NCBI GenBank assembly: GCA_032716605.1
Contig: JAVRFV010002372.1
Coordinates: 42,980-106,979, forward strand
Reading direction: 5' to 3'
DNA: 64,000 nucleotides
From: Paralithodes platypus
Taxonomy: Eukaryota > Arthropoda > Malacostraca > Decapoda > Lithodidae
Shown here piece after piece: positions 19,780 through 30,415 of this stretch (its first letter is position 1; each line of letters begins with the position of its first letter). Position numbers and translations under genes: made by a program. The notes beneath the pieces were generated by a model. It saw nothing but the letters and a program-made list of their open reading frames with translations. It did no database searches and had not been told where the DNA came from.

Positions 19780-20535
19780 TTTGGATTGAACTCGGTGTAG
19801 TGTGTCGTTCCTGGGTACACCATGGGTAGAAGCACTGCACTGTACTAGAATAAAAAGACCTCTGCCGAGGAAGAAGTCATAAGTTGACAAATAGTTATGT
19901 ATACACTAGTATACAAAGGCGAACTAGTGTTAAATGACAAGCTCGTAAGTGTGAAGTTTGGCAAAGAGTTGCTAGATATTGATAAGTTGTGCTTAGGAGA
20001 TTCCATCTGTGCTGGTGGGGGGGCCAAGGCCACCACTATCACCAGAATTAGATGTCTGGGAGGAAACTTCAGAGAACTCCTGCCAATTCTAACCATGAAG
20101 ACACTTTCTCCCCTTCCTGTGAAGGGAATATGTACGCTTCATGTATTTAAAGTGCATTGACATATGCTTTAGAAATGTGGCCTGTCAAAGTGGATGATAT
20201 CAACAGAATGGAACTTAACAAGATTATAATGTTGAGCTGGATATTTGGGGTCAAACTTGCAAGTTTTAAATTATAATTTAGTGAAGAGATAAAATGGTTT
20301 GGTATCGAGAGTATCGGTGATATTAGGGGTCAAACTATAAAATATATTTAGTGAAGAGCTGAGTAGACGGTTTGGTATCGAGAGTATCGGTGATGAGCTG
20401 TGTACAAGCAGGCTTGGATAGTTTGGTGTAGAGGATGTATGAACTATGTTGGGTGAAAAGATGCAAAGCCGTGAATATGGAGGATGTGTCCTCCAGGTTT
20501 CATAGGCAAGATTTAAAGACTGATTGGACAACTGG
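19780..20535 (+). pseudogene. LINE 3' fragment (same family as 51505-52555)
   Basis: A plus-strand frame from about 19897 encodes KGELVLNDKLVSVKFGKEL and DSICAGGGAKATTITRI, matching KGELVFNDRLESDNFGNEA and DIISAGGGAEAATIARI at 52110-52250. It continues into the 'gtcaaagtggatgatatcaacagaatgg' type C-terminal region. The last part contains a 62-bp internal duplication around 20285-20400 ('tttggtatcgagagtatcgg' twice). No RT catalytic box is present. Confidence 0.7.
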
Positions 20536-20577
20536 TAGCCTGGAGTTTGTCTAATAATTCTCTTTATACATTATTTA

Positions 20578-20695
20578 ATATGTATGTACAGTATACACTC
20601 AGGCACATACCCCATAGCCGAGGGTGGCAGACTAGACAGCTCGAAATGAAGCAACACAATAAAAATAAGAACATAAATTCACACAATGTAGAAGA
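20578..20695 (-). repeat. (ATAC)n-tailed fragment
   Basis: 'atgtatgtacagtatacact' then 'caggcacataccccatagcc', 'gggtggcagactagacagct' and 'taaattcacacaatg'. Its body matches 53296-53370. Confidence 0.55.
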
Positions 20696-21019
20696 AAAAG
20701 ATACCAATGCCCATTAATTCTTTGAAAAATTGTAAATAATCCCAGCCATCTATCTAATCACTTGGTCAATTTCCAGGAATTAGGCTACTATATTAAAGCT
20801 TTTAGCATGATTTTAGTGAAATTTAATAAGATGAAAATATTGGTCTACATATGGGTTTCTCAACATCAGCCAAATTGATATGATGGGACGATGCTTTGAC
20901 GGGACTTTATTGTATTATGATCCAACCACTTCTGATCCGTTGCAATCGATGTAATGGAAATAAAACGTTTTTACCTTTGTATTAATAGTTTTAGTGCTCA
21001 CTATTATTAAAAGACTGGT

Positions 21020-21165
21020 GCATAAACCTTTAACTGTCTTGATAGCGTAGTGTGCAGAATTTTGGTGTGAGTATCCTAGGTTAGAGTACTTGGAGTACCA
21101 CATGTATTCATTACTTTCATTGATTTCATTAATTAGGTTTATTTGTAAGTTAATTGGTGGGTTGG
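21020..21165 (+). mobile_element. Degraded tRNA-derived SINE (family C)
   Basis: 'cataaacctttaactgtctt' and 'gtgtgagtatcctaggttag' correspond to the intact copies at 26618 and 26933, followed by the characteristic 'tttcattgatttcattaatt' body. The B-box is decayed. Confidence 0.5.
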
Positions 21166-21206
21166 TGAACAGAAATATGAATTACAATATAAATGTTTAC
21201 TTCCAG

Positions 21207-21305
21207 ATGGGCTGTATTACGTGAAGATGGTGGACCAGGTTAACTGTACTGTGACTGTGGCTGTGGACTTTGGCTGTGGGCAGGAGCATGTCTACCTGGC
21301 CTTTG
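21207..21305 (+). CDS. Candidate 99-bp exon of an unidentified gene
   Basis: Flanked by acceptor 'tgtttacttccag' and donor 'ctttg|gtaagttga'. With two leading bases left over from the preceding codon, it reads 32 codons, beginning GLYYVKMVDQVNCT, continuing VDFGCGQEHV and ending VYLAFG. It leaves one base, so the exon is 99 bp and phase-symmetric. The cysteine-containing, N-glycosylation-like NCT segment would fit an extracellular domain, but I do not recognise the family. Unit A carries a frameshifted copy with the same splice sites. A real exon is plausible; an exon-derived fragment is the alternative. Confidence 0.4.
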
Positions 21306-22011
21306 GTAAGTTGATAGTTCACTTTGTTTAAAGCAGGGTGTCGAACGAATAGCAAGTCTCACTATTTTTTGTTTAGTATTGTCTATGTAAAGATAAAATT
21401 GTGGTGTATAGTTCAAATTATGTTTTTGGAAGTGTTAAAAAGTAAAAAAAAAAAAAAAAATGCTAATGTTAATTTTCTTTTGTTTATTCTCATTCATTCT
21501 AGTAGTCATATAAAATTGCTCCGGTTTGACACTGGTGATAAAGATACAGTATATACACCTGCACCTTTACTATGGTAATAAATGCACTATCCCTGAAAAA
21601 GTTAAAATGTACAGTTGCCCACATGTTCTATTCCTCTCTGATCTTATACATGGAAATGTAATGCATATGATTGAATTAAGTGTACTGTACTGTAGTTTCT
21701 TACGCAGTGGTTAACTCGTCTGATTAGTCCACTGATAATGAAATGGAACCACACTCGCAATTCATTCATACTAATTTCCTTTGCTACATAAAATCACAGC
21801 GAGGACCAAGTTATGTGGAGAACTGTACACTATAAGTCCATTATATTATGAATTTTACCTTCACGACTGTTCTGAATCTTCCAGCTAATAACCCTGGTCC
21901 AATATGAACCATAGTAACTCAAAACCTTCATAATTAGTTTCTTCCCTCTTTGCCAATAGAATATGGATTGATATAAACTTCTAAAATTGCTCATAGGACT
22001 CTGGGCTTAAC

Positions 22012-22222
22012 CCTTTCTGTACCAGCACCACCCTTTTCACTTTAATTTGGCTACTATTAGATTATTTTATTCAGCTTAGGAAGGACGTCTACCAATAATA
22101 AAGCTACAGACTATCTCAATTAGTCCTTTTAGCTACCATATATCCTTCCTAAGCTACTTGAAATAGTCTCAATGTAGCTGAAGTCAAATTCAAAAGAAGT
22201 CATCGGTACCGAAGGGGTTAAA
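22012..22222. mobile_element. Fold-1 MITE, copy k
   Basis: Starts 'ttaaccctttctgtaccag' and ends 'cggtaccgaaggggttaaaa'. Inner arms are 'attcagcttaggaaggacg' and 'atccttcctaagctacttga'. Also contains 'actatctcaattagtccttt', shared with the copy at 46550-46709. Confidence 0.75.
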
Positions 22223-22319
22223 ATTTGCAGGGTTTTAATATTTTGCCGAAAATCCTACCACTTTCACAAACCATGAAGGGGAGATGTTTATTTATTTGTA
22301 TTTATTATTTTTTATTTTT

Positions 22320-22480
22320 TATTTGTTGTTTTCCTCCCGTAGATATCCCATCACACTTAAATATGCAGTATACCCCCAAGACCCCCCTTTGCGATTTTTG
22401 TTTTGCATTTTGTTGGTAGAAAAATGCCCCTGCCTAAAGACAGTTCCTTCTAAATTGGAGACTCACTATTGCTGCAGGAA
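22320..22480 (+). repeat. 'GCTCGC' family repeat, fragment
   Basis: 'tacccccaagacccccc', 'ttggtagaaaaatgcccctg', 'ccttctaaattggagactca': a decayed plus-orientation copy. Confidence 0.5.
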
Positions 22481-22485
22481 AAAAA

Positions 22486-23186
22486 CATACAGAGCGATCC
22501 TTAAATCATTGCCCATAGGGACTTCCCATGCATTTCAATATAAGAAATATTACCTAATAAACACTCCATTTTTATTGGTGGACATGCAAAACATAATCCT
22601 CATATGTATTTAGATGGAAGGATAATTCCAACAGGGGTCTGGGTGAGTCAATATAATGGATTGGAGATTGTATCGTAAGTTTTGCAAGTCTGCATGCGCG
22701 GATTGGTACAGGGAGAAGGTTACGTTCTCCTCCTCGGGCAATGTTCCCGCCAATCTGGGACATCAAGTAGTGCCTATAGTTTAAGTGTAGTGAACTATTT
22801 TGCATACAGTATTACAAAAATGTTAGTCATCTGTACCTTTTCAAATATTCAGACATTCACTAATGCTGAATATTTTTATGGATTTCAGCTTTCCTACTTA
22901 AAACAAATATAAGCTAACGAGTAAACACCAGTACAAGAGTACCGTGGCGGGAAGGGAGGAAGAAGGAAGGATAACAAACTTGCCAAATGTACGATGCAAT
23001 TAAATCTCCAACCCATTATATTGACTCACCCAGACCCCTGTTGGAATTATCCTTCCAACTAAATACATATGAGGATTATGTTATGCATGTCCACCAATAC
23101 AAATGTAGTGTTTATTAGGTAAAATTTCCTATACTGAAATACATGGGAAGTCCCTATGGGCAATGATTTAAGGATCGCTCTGTATG
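22486..23186. mobile_element. ~700-bp element with 183-bp inverted repeats
   Basis: 22486-22668 ('catacagagcgatccttaaa' ... 'caatataatggattggag') is the inverted copy of 23004-23186, with about 92-95% identity by eye. The 335-bp centre has no long ORF. It probably represents a non-autonomous DNA transposon. No second copy was found in the window to define target duplication. Confidence 0.75.
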
Positions 23187-23571
23187 CCTGAATGGAACAA
23201 AAGGTTTCCTAACTAATGTGGCTATACACGAGGGAGAAATGGGTCAAGATAATTCCCCCTTAAAAGCCATAGTAATGCTAGACCTTCAAGCTACATTTTA
23301 AGAGTTTTAGGAATAGTTTGACTTTTCCTTTCTAAGCTGATTGTAATGATCTATTGACATACACCATAACTCTTCTAGCAATAGTGCTATTATATCCTCC
23401 CTTTTAGTCGTAGGGAGAGTCCTTTCATGGTCAGTAACGGCAGAATATCTCTGAATTTCTTCCATCCACTTCCGACTCTCCCTACTCAGCAGGCCACAGC
23501 CCTACCATCGGCAGTAATAGTGTCACCCAAGTAACAAAACTTATATTATTTTACTAAATTGTTATTTCCAT

Positions 23572-23712
23572 ATTATAGGTTTGATTCCCGAAGGGAAGTA
23601 GAGAAAACCTAATATTTAGTAGGGCCCTGTAATCATTGACGACTTCGCCTATTAACAATAATAGTCTCCATTCAACAACCTGCGCTAGCATTTTGAATAG
23701 CCCGCGCGGAAG
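23572..23712. repeat. DIRS left inverted terminal repeat, outer part
   Basis: 'attataggtttgattcccg' starts the element. The repeat proper ('gggccctgtaatcattgacg', 'cttcgcctattaacaataat', 'attttgaatagcccgcgcgg') pairs with 35175-35264. The inner part resumes at 25875 after the LINE. Confidence 0.85.
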
Positions 23713-25860
23713 TTGTTGTTGTTGTTCCCTAAGCTGCCTGGCCAAACAGCCCCGAGTCCCTGAGGAAGGCCATGGCCATGATCAGGGCTTTCCCACAGAG
23801 CTCTCATTGAGTGTAGATTGTGTTGTTGGCGTAAGTGGTTGTGTGAAATGCAGTCTTCTATGATGTGTTTAATGGTATGGGGTGCTGTGTTACATCCCGG
23901 GCAGGCGTCGACAATGGAGTCATCTAGTCTCTTCTGATAGCTCAGGAGAGCTGGATGGTGTCCGCATCTCAGCCTGGCCAGGTGGACTCTGTCCTCGCGA
24001 GGAAGGGAGGATTCGGAAGGATGGATTTCGGGAGGTCGTGCATGCAGCTGCGTGTTGTCTGTAAGTGAGTGGATGGATCGGTGAGAGATATGAGTATGGA
24101 TGTGCTTCTGGAAGTTGGTTTGGGGTGGGCAGGGAGGGAGAGAGGACAATAATTGTGTGTGATACCGTGTGCTGGGTGTTGTTTTGATATTTCTTGGTGT
24201 CTGTGGGTGTGTTGCCATGTAGTTTAGTGGGTGGTCTTGGTTCGTGGAGGCTGTTGCCAGGAATTGAGTGCCTCTCATGTTCAGATGGTCTTTGACTTTG
24301 AGGATTTTGGTTTCTTGATGTAGGTGATCTGTGGGTGCAGTAGCTGTGCAGCCTGTAATGATCTTCAGGGCTTTGTTTTGAATAGTCTGTAAGGTCTTAT
24401 GATGTGTTTCAGCTAGGTTAGAAGCCCAGGCTGGGCTTGCGTATTCCATCACTGATCTTATGTATTGTTTATATACTGTGGTGGTAGTTTCTTTGTTGTG
24501 TCCAAATTTTGTGTGAGCAAGTGACCTGAGGGCGTTAAGTCTGGGTGTCAGTTTCTTTTTAATGTTTGTGGTGTGCTGTTTGAATGTCATATGAGTATCA
24601 TATGTTACTCCTAGGATTTTGGGTGTGTGTGTATGTGTTAGGGGTGTGTTGTTTATGGTGAGTTGAGGGATGTATTCGTGTTCTCCTGTCCAACTTGTGA
24701 GCAGGGTTGCGGTGGATTTGGCTGGGGCTCGATTAAGTCTGTTTGTAGTGCACCAGCCATGTAGTGTGTTGAGATAGGGTTGAAGGAGATCTGTTGCTCT
24801 TTTTGGGTCATGGTGTGTGCATGTGAGTGTTATGTCATCTGCATAGGAGGCTAAGTTTATTTGGGGCGTATTGGGTGTAGTTATATCGTGCATGTACAGA
24901 TTGAAGAGTGCGGGCGATGGGACGGATCCTTGTGGGACTCCGTTTGGAAAGTTTCTGATTTTAGATGACTGACCGGCAAAAGATACATGTGCACATCTGC
25001 CTGCTAGGAAGTTGGCCAGCCACCTTTTTGTGTTGTTGTGCATGTTTGTGTTGTAGATTTTGTTTGTTAGGTTGTGGCGGGGGATGGCATCGAAGGCTTT
25101 ACTAATGTCGAGTGTGGCTAATAGTGATCTGTGTGGTGGTCTAGCTGAGTTGATGCCGTCGAAAGCTCTTTGTGTAAGGTCTGTGAGAAGAGTGTTTGTG
25201 GATTGCAGTGGCCTAAAGCCATGTTGTGTTGGAGCTAGGGGTAGGTCAGGTGTAATTAGTTGTAATACTAGGCATTCCATGACTTTGGAGGGGAAGCAAA
25301 GGAGTGTGATGGGCCGGTGTGAGGAGGGTAGCGTGGGGTCTTTGTTGGGTTTGGGGAATGTGATGATGATACCATGCTTCCAAATGTCTGGTATTGTGTT
25401 GTGTGAATAGCTGTAGTTTGATATGTTAGTGAGTGCTTGTATGCCTTGTGGTCCCAGGTGTCTGAGGTGTATGTTGCTTATGTTGTCTAGGCCACAGGCG
25501 GGTGAGTGCTTGAGATTGTTGATGATATGCTTTGTCTGGTGATTGGTGAAGGGTGTATAGTCAGGGTCTGTGGGGAATTGTCTCTTACGTCGGATGACAC
25601 GCCGGTCGTCTTTGTGAGGTTTTAGGTGGCTGACATGTGATAAGTGATTGATGAGAGTGTGTGCTTGTTGTTTACATAAAGGAGTAGAGTCTGTTGTTGT
25701 GATTGCAGCATGTGATTGTGTTGTGTTGCTGTTGGAAAGTGTGATGCTGTTTAGTGTTTTGTAGAGTTTTTTGGGGTTTGTTTTGTGATCAAGTGTTTGT
25801 AGGAAGTTATTCCAATTTAGTTTTTGTTGTTCTTGTATTTTGTTGTTAGTTTGGGTGTTG
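23713..25860 (-). CDS. 5'-truncated Jockey/CR1-like LINE: reverse transcriptase, open frame
   Basis: A non-LTR retrotransposon inserted in the DIRS left repeat with a perfect 14-bp duplication AGCCCGCGCGGAAG (23699-23712, 25861-25874). One minus-strand frame stays open from the 5' truncation to the tail, about 715 codons. In order: linker, FPKPNKDPTLPSSHRPITL, HGFRPLQSTNTLL, motif A LATLDISKAFDAI, motif B NGVPQGSVPSPALFNLY, catalytic ASYADDITL, LGVTYDTHMTF, then a C-terminal LARLRCGHHPALLSY and a CPGC...HIIEDC zinc-like segment. The endonuclease is missing because of truncation. There is no stop before the (AAC)n tail, so the frame ends in a run of Asn and continues into target DNA, stopping at 23685. 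A reading frame this clean indicates a recent insertion. Confidence 0.9.
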
Positions 25861-25874
25861 AGCCCGCGCGGAAG

Positions 25875-26069
25875 TATTATGGAGTACTCATCATAAGTGC
25901 ACGCTTAATTCCCTCATGGGATCGTCATTTTGATCGGGTACCCTACAGAAAAAACTGTAAAAAAGAAAAAATAACTTAATAATTGTTATCATATGACTTG
26001 CCATATGCGTGGATTTCTCATGTTTTGCTTCCCCGACACCAGGCCCTCTAGCGGCCATCCTCATCCTTC
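25875..26069. repeat. DIRS left inverted terminal repeat, inner part
   Basis: 'tattatggagtactcatcat', 'gggatcgtcattttgatcgg', 'cttgccatatgcgtggattt' and 'tctagcggccatcctcatcc' pair with 34962-35164 in reverse complement. Confidence 0.9.
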
Positions 26070-26104
26070 ACTATAGCGCGGTTGGGAGTATGAACATGAT
26101 AGAG

Positions 26105-26337
26105 TAACCCTCTCACGTTCTTGACGCAATTTTGAGCCTATTAGGGATACTTTAAAGCCTTTGTTACCATCAGGGGTATTTAGAAACCTTTAGTTTAGTT
26201 ACTTCAACCTCTGCAGTTGTCTTTGAGTTAGCTGTGGGCAGAAAACTAATTTTGGAGAGGTAATTATAAGAGTGAGAGAACTCTATTTAGTATTGCTAAT
26301 CTGGCAACCTCTGCGTCATATGGTCGTGAGAGGGTTA
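26105..26337. mobile_element. ~230-bp MITE with TA target duplication, copy 1
   Basis: Ends 'taaccctctcacg' and 'cgtgagagggtta', with 'ttgacgcaa' and 'ctgcgtcatatgg' just inside. The uninterrupted target is visible at about 26880-26895 ('catgatagattaatatccag'). The second copy is 57088-57320 in opposite orientation (about 90% identical by eye). No ORF. Confidence 0.9.
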
Positions 26338-26359
26338 ATATCCAGTATTCGAGAATGGA

Positions 26360-26598
26360 TAATAATAATAATAATAATAGTTCTTAAAGCTAGCGCATGC
26401 TAAGCTAGCTAAGGATAGCTCAATAAGGCCGATTAGGCGTATTTCCATTGGGGTCCTGTACTACTACCCCATCCCTTTGCTCATGAGGGATGGTAACGAC
26501 TCAGTGCTTGTGAAAAATCTTTAATGCGCCGAGCGTGGGCGCGAACCCGGGCCTTCTGGGTGGAAGTCCGAGACGCTAGTCACTACACCAAGCGAGCC
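26360..26598 (-). mobile_element. tRNA-derived SINE (family A), copy 1
   Basis: Minus strand: A-box-like 'ggtgtagtgactagcgtctc', B-box 'ccgggttcgcgccc' (26537-26550 on plus), a conserved body ('ttaccatccctcatgag', 'aatacgcctaatcggcctta', 'gctagctt') and an (ATT)n tail. The second copy at 50395-50637 is nearly identical. The polymerase III promoter boxes are visible, so transcription is possible. Confidence 0.8.
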
Positions 26599-26617
26599 GC
26601 GTGTGCATAAACCTTTA

Positions 26618-26762
26618 ACCGTCCTGGTGGTGTAATGGTTAAGGTGGCAAAAATCTGTGTGTGATAACCCGGGTTCGAATCCTGGCGGATCATATATACT
26701 TTAATTAATTTCATTGGGAGTGTTTGGTGTTGTGGTGAAATTAATAAAATATAGATTATTAG
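26618..26762 (+). mobile_element. tRNA-derived SINE (family C), copy 1
   Basis: 'ggtggtgtaatggttaaggt' (A-box) and 'cccgggttcgaatcctgg' (B-box) in a tRNA-like head, followed by 'actttaattaatttcattgg' and an AT-rich tail. The acceptor-stem halves do not pair, so it is not a working tRNA gene. A near-identical copy follows at 26933. Confidence 0.75.
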
Positions 26763-26932
26763 TAGGTTCAGGGATATTTCCTCGCGAGGCCGGTCTATAT
26801 GATGTGTGCCCCATCAATATTCTTTCCTCTCACTTAAACATTAGGCTACCATAGCGCGGTTGGGAGTATGAACATGATAGATTAATATCCAGTATTCGAG
26901 AATGGATAATAAGTCATAGGCGTGTGCATAAA

Positions 26933-27075
26933 CCTTTAACCGTCCTGGTGGTGTAATGGTTAAGGTGGCAAAAATCTGTGTGATAACCCGGGTTCGAATC
27001 CTGGCGGATCATATATACTTTAATTAATTTCATTGGGAGTGTTTGGTGTTGTGGTGAAATTAATAAAATATAGAA
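26933..27075 (+). mobile_element. tRNA-derived SINE (family C), copy 2
   Basis: The same sequence as 26618-26762 apart from a two-base deletion in 'ctgtgtgtg'. It was copied along with the surrounding duplication rather than inserted independently. Confidence 0.75.
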
Positions 27076-27133
27076 TACCAAGAATAAACTATGGAAATTA
27101 ACGAATGGGAAGTGGGATGGTCGGGAAGGACTG

Positions 27134-27240
27134 AGTCGTCAATGATTACGGGGCCCTACTAAATATTAGGTTTTCTCTACTTCCCTTCGGGAATCAAACC
27201 TATAATTTAATAGGGCCCCTTCATCATTGACGACTTCGCC
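27134..27240. repeat. DIRS internal complementary (circle-junction) region
   Basis: The first half ('gtcaatgattacggggccct' ... 'cccttcgggaatcaaaccta') is the reverse complement of the left outer end. The second half ('atttaatagggccccttcat' ... 'gacgacttcgcc') is the reverse complement of the right outer end. The join falls at about 27203-27209. This is the template expected for circularised DIRS1 replication intermediates. Confidence 0.9.
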
Positions 27241-27740
27241 TGAATATCAAGACTGGAGGCGGGACATTCGTAAAATATCCTAACCTTAGGGAAGAAGAAT
27301 CCAGGTAACATTATCTTAAGTTTTATTGTATGCAATACAACTTATAAAAAATATAAAAGATTTGCGAGCAGTGCGTGGTTAAGAAACTGCTTGCTCATGG
27401 TCAGATCGTTGCAATCGATCGTATGCATGAAAAAAAAGGGGGGTGGACACGCATGTGTCCCCTAGAACTATAACTCTGCAGTAGTTATTCGTTCCATTCT
27501 TAAATTATTTGTACAGTAAATATATTTGTACACTTTGGTAACACAAAAACAGACATAGTTGCAACTATGCGATATATCTTCTTAGCATTTAAACAATAAA
27601 AATAAACTGGACTGTAGAACCCGTCCTATCACAGCTCGTGACACATCACAGTTTCCAAGGGTACAGAGGGGATATGGACTATTCCGCACCCCCCCCCCCT
27701 TTTCTTAAAACAACACCGCTTAAAATTAAGAGAACATTAC

Positions 27741-28338
27741 CTACTGTACCCGTTGCCGTAAAGCTACACAGGTACGCTTTGGTTTATCAAGAGCAACCGA
27801 CAGGTAGCGTGTAAGAAACGTATGATTGGAAGCCCATAGTTGAGTCTTAGCAATATCATCTACTGAAAAAAAAATCAGGAATCTGAGGGATACTGCCCAT
27901 TTTCTGATATCGTGAGCCCTGCCTAACACGCCGGGATTGCTTTCCCTGATAACGTCGACAAGCAAGGAGGCTAACTTCCGTTTTGTAATGCGCTTACCTA
28001 GTCGGTTAACCCATAAAACACTTGGTTGGCAAGGTTGCGCAGCCCTCATAAACTTTGTGAGTGCTTGCACAGGACATAAAAGGTGATGAGTGAGGCCTCT
28101 CTTCAAGGCCGGGACGGAAAAATTCAGAAAAAACATGGTCTGAATGTTCGTTCTTACCAATAAAAGTGGGAGACGGCACGATTTGAACGTGGTCGTGCAG
28201 TCTCCCAAACCTGAGGCAGTTTGGTTCATTGCTCATCACCGCCAGCTCAGACACCCGGTTCCCGGTGGCCAAAGCCATGAGGAAGACAGCCTTTTTCAAT
28301 AGCGAGTCAAAATCCGGCGCATTATTGTATTTGCGCGA
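27741..28338 (-). pseudogene. DIRS tyrosine recombinase (frameshifted)
   Basis: Integrates the circular element by site-specific recombination in place of a DDE integrase. Minus-strand pieces carry the family's catalytic residues in order: R in TGNRVSEL (about 28258), the HxxR pair in AHDIRKWA (about 27910), and the nucleophile Y in FLTRYLSV (about 27805). The first part (28299-28106) and second part (28229-27741) lie in different frames with the switch near 28105. An in-frame TAA at 28339-28341 separates it from the upstream RNase H/linker frame. The catalytic set is therefore all present but not on one readable protein. Confidence 0.85.
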
Positions 28339-28341
28339 TTA

Positions 28342-30415
28342 AAGAACTTCTAAGGCTTTATCAAGTGACCAGGTGGGCAAGAGCTGACGGGGAGGAGGAC
28401 GTAGCTTAAAACAAGCCCTCATAAAACCTTTCTCCTCCGCCTGCGGTATGGAAGGGCCAGTGAGATCAAAGAAGGGGGTTCTAATGGCAGACAAATGTTT
28501 TTTTAAAGTGATAACTGAAAACTGTTTCTGCTCGAATAAATAGTCTAAGTATTTGAAAATCAATGCTGCCGAGGCAGTTGTTTGCTGTGACTCAATAATC
28601 CAAGTGGTAAAAGTTTTCCAATGGGATTGGTATTGTCTCCTAGTTGACAGGGTGTACTGGTTCATTAACTTAATAGTGACATTTGGCCCAAATTTAGTTA
28701 ACCATTTGGCATAGTAAATATCCATAAGGCAAAACTGAGCGAGATCCGAAGGTTGCCAATCATTTCCAAGTGGAAAGCGGAGACCGGGAGGGACACTGGG
28801 CTCCTGCACCACTGTTGCAATTGGTGGTACCATACCTGGGCCGGCCATAGCGGCGCGATCAGAGTGACCCGGGCCCCGGTAATCCCTCAGCTTGTGAATG
28901 ACTTTGCACATTAACACAGAGTCTGATGGAGGAAACAGATAGATTGAGGTCCACCTGTTCCAATCCACCAGCAATGCATCCGGTCCCCCCGCTGGGGTTA
29001 CCCTGTGATGTGTGAAAAAGAGTGGGAGTCTGTGGTTCTCTGTGGACGCAAACAAGTCCACTTGTGGACGGGCCGGCGTTGCAATCATCTTGTTGAAGAT
29101 AGCCTGTTTGATTGTCCATTCTACTAGTGTGCTCCGCCGGCGGGAGAGAGCGTCTGCCCAGACGTTCGCCACGCCGGGGAGGTATGTGGCATGCAGGGAA
29201 ATCCCTAGTGAGTCGGCTAGGGTAAAAATTTGTTCTGAAACTTTCAGCAACTCTCGAGACCTCACTGAGCCTTGTTTCTGAATAAAAAAAAAATGCAGTT
29301 TGGTTGTCCATTCGGAATGCTATTGATTTGTTTTGCAAGGTCATGCCGTGAGCTTGGAGAAAAAAGAGAGAGACTAAAAGCTCTTGCTTGTTGATATGTG
29401 ATTGGCTGTCTGTCAACCAGGTGCCCTGACCCTGATGGCCTAGGCTTGACTGATATCCCCAACCTAGTGTCCCCGAGGCATCTGTGTCTATCCATACCGT
29501 AGGAGGGGGAGAATCCCATGTCATGACAGAATAAAGCACCTCTCGCTGGGTCCAGACCGAGAGTAAGTTGTGGATTAACGGAGGAATTGGCCATAATTTC
29601 TTCTCCGGCAAGAGAGGGAACACTTTGTTGCCTTCCAGGATTAATCGCTTGACTTTCAATCGGCCCAAATTGACAGTTAATTGAATCCAGTTGAGAGAAC
29701 CGATCGGGGAATCCCACGTTTTCCTGGTCGTATCCAGACTGTGGAGGAACCGGAACAGTTTCTTGCGAAATCTGCCGCGGTTGTCCACACTCTGAGTAAG
29801 AGTCAGAGCTGCGGTGTCCCAGACCAGCCCTATCCACTGAACAGTCCGTGCGGGGACAAGGCGAGACTTTGCCAAGTTCACTTTGAACCCTAGGTTTTGT
29901 ACATGAGTTAATACTTGGTTTACATGATCTTGACATAATTCCAAAGAGTTCGCCAGTACTAACCAGTCGTCCAGATACCAAAACACCTGTATGCCTTGAA
30001 CTAACAGGGGTAAAAGAGCCTGCCGGACGAGTTTGGTAAATACTCTCGGTGCTAGGTTCAAACCGAACGGCATCCTTTGAAAGACATAAGTCTTGTGCCG
30101 GATCCTCAGAGCGAGGAATTTTTGGAACCGCTTGTTTATAGGGACATGCCAATAGGCATCTTTGAGATCGATCGAACACATCCAACCTTGCGGCGGGAGT
30201 GCGAGTCTGAGTTGCTGAACAGTCAACATCCTGAAGGGTGAATTCTCTATAAAGGTGTTCAGGTGCGAGAGATCTAGAACTGGTCGCATCTGCACACTGT
30301 CCCTTTTTGGCACTAGGAAGAGTCTTGACGTGTAAACTAACTGATTGGCATTGACCAGAATAAGGACCTGTTTGGCAATCATTTCCTGAAGTAGGGCCTC
30401 CTCCTCCTGAGACAC
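28342..30415 (-). pseudogene. DIRS reverse transcriptase-RNase H (one frameshift)
   Basis: Starts near MSQEEEALLQEMI (30415). RT motifs on the minus strand: RPVLDLSHLN, motif A CSIDLKDAYWHVPI, motif B QRMPFGLNLAPRVFTKL, and catalytic FWYLDDWLVLA (about 29970). RNase H follows, with D in VWIDTDASGTLGWG, E in INKQELLVSL, D in FRMDNQTA and a last D in VWADALSRR. The frame breaks at an A/T homopolymer (29282-29291) inside RNase H. Downstream of it the frame of 29265-28339 continues through a linker (VDLFAST, LPLFFTHHRV) toward the recombinase. YLDD rather than YIDD/YVDD in motif C is usual for DIRS RTs. Confidence 0.9.

Larger units (their letters stand above)
18940..19780. repeat. Local segmental duplication, unit A
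   Basis: Shares ordered blocks with 20500-22000 (unit B): 'aagattgagagactgattg'/'aagatttaaagactgattgg', 'aatttccaggctttaggcta'/'aatttccaggaattaggcta', 'ttaatagttttggtgctcac'/'ttaatagttttagtgctcac', the exon-like block, and 'ataatcatggtccaattt'/'ataaccctggtccaatat' followed by 'ctcaaaaccttca'. Confidence 0.75.
20500..22010. repeat. Local segmental duplication, unit B
   Basis: Partner of 18940-19780. It is longer because it acquired a degraded tRNA-SINE (about 21020-21165) and other sequence. The exon-like block here keeps its frame. Confidence 0.7.
26078..27076. repeat. Tandem duplication inside the DIRS element
   Basis: 'catagcgcggttgggagtat' at 26084 and 26853 starts two copies that also share 'atccagtattcgagaatgga' and a family C SINE. 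The first copy additionally contains a MITE (26105-26337) and a family A SINE (26360-26598), both absent from the second. Confidence 0.85.

Noticed and set aside
26622..26695. Working tRNA gene
   Set aside because: A- and B-boxes are present but acceptor stems do not pair and the unit is repeated with a SINE body.
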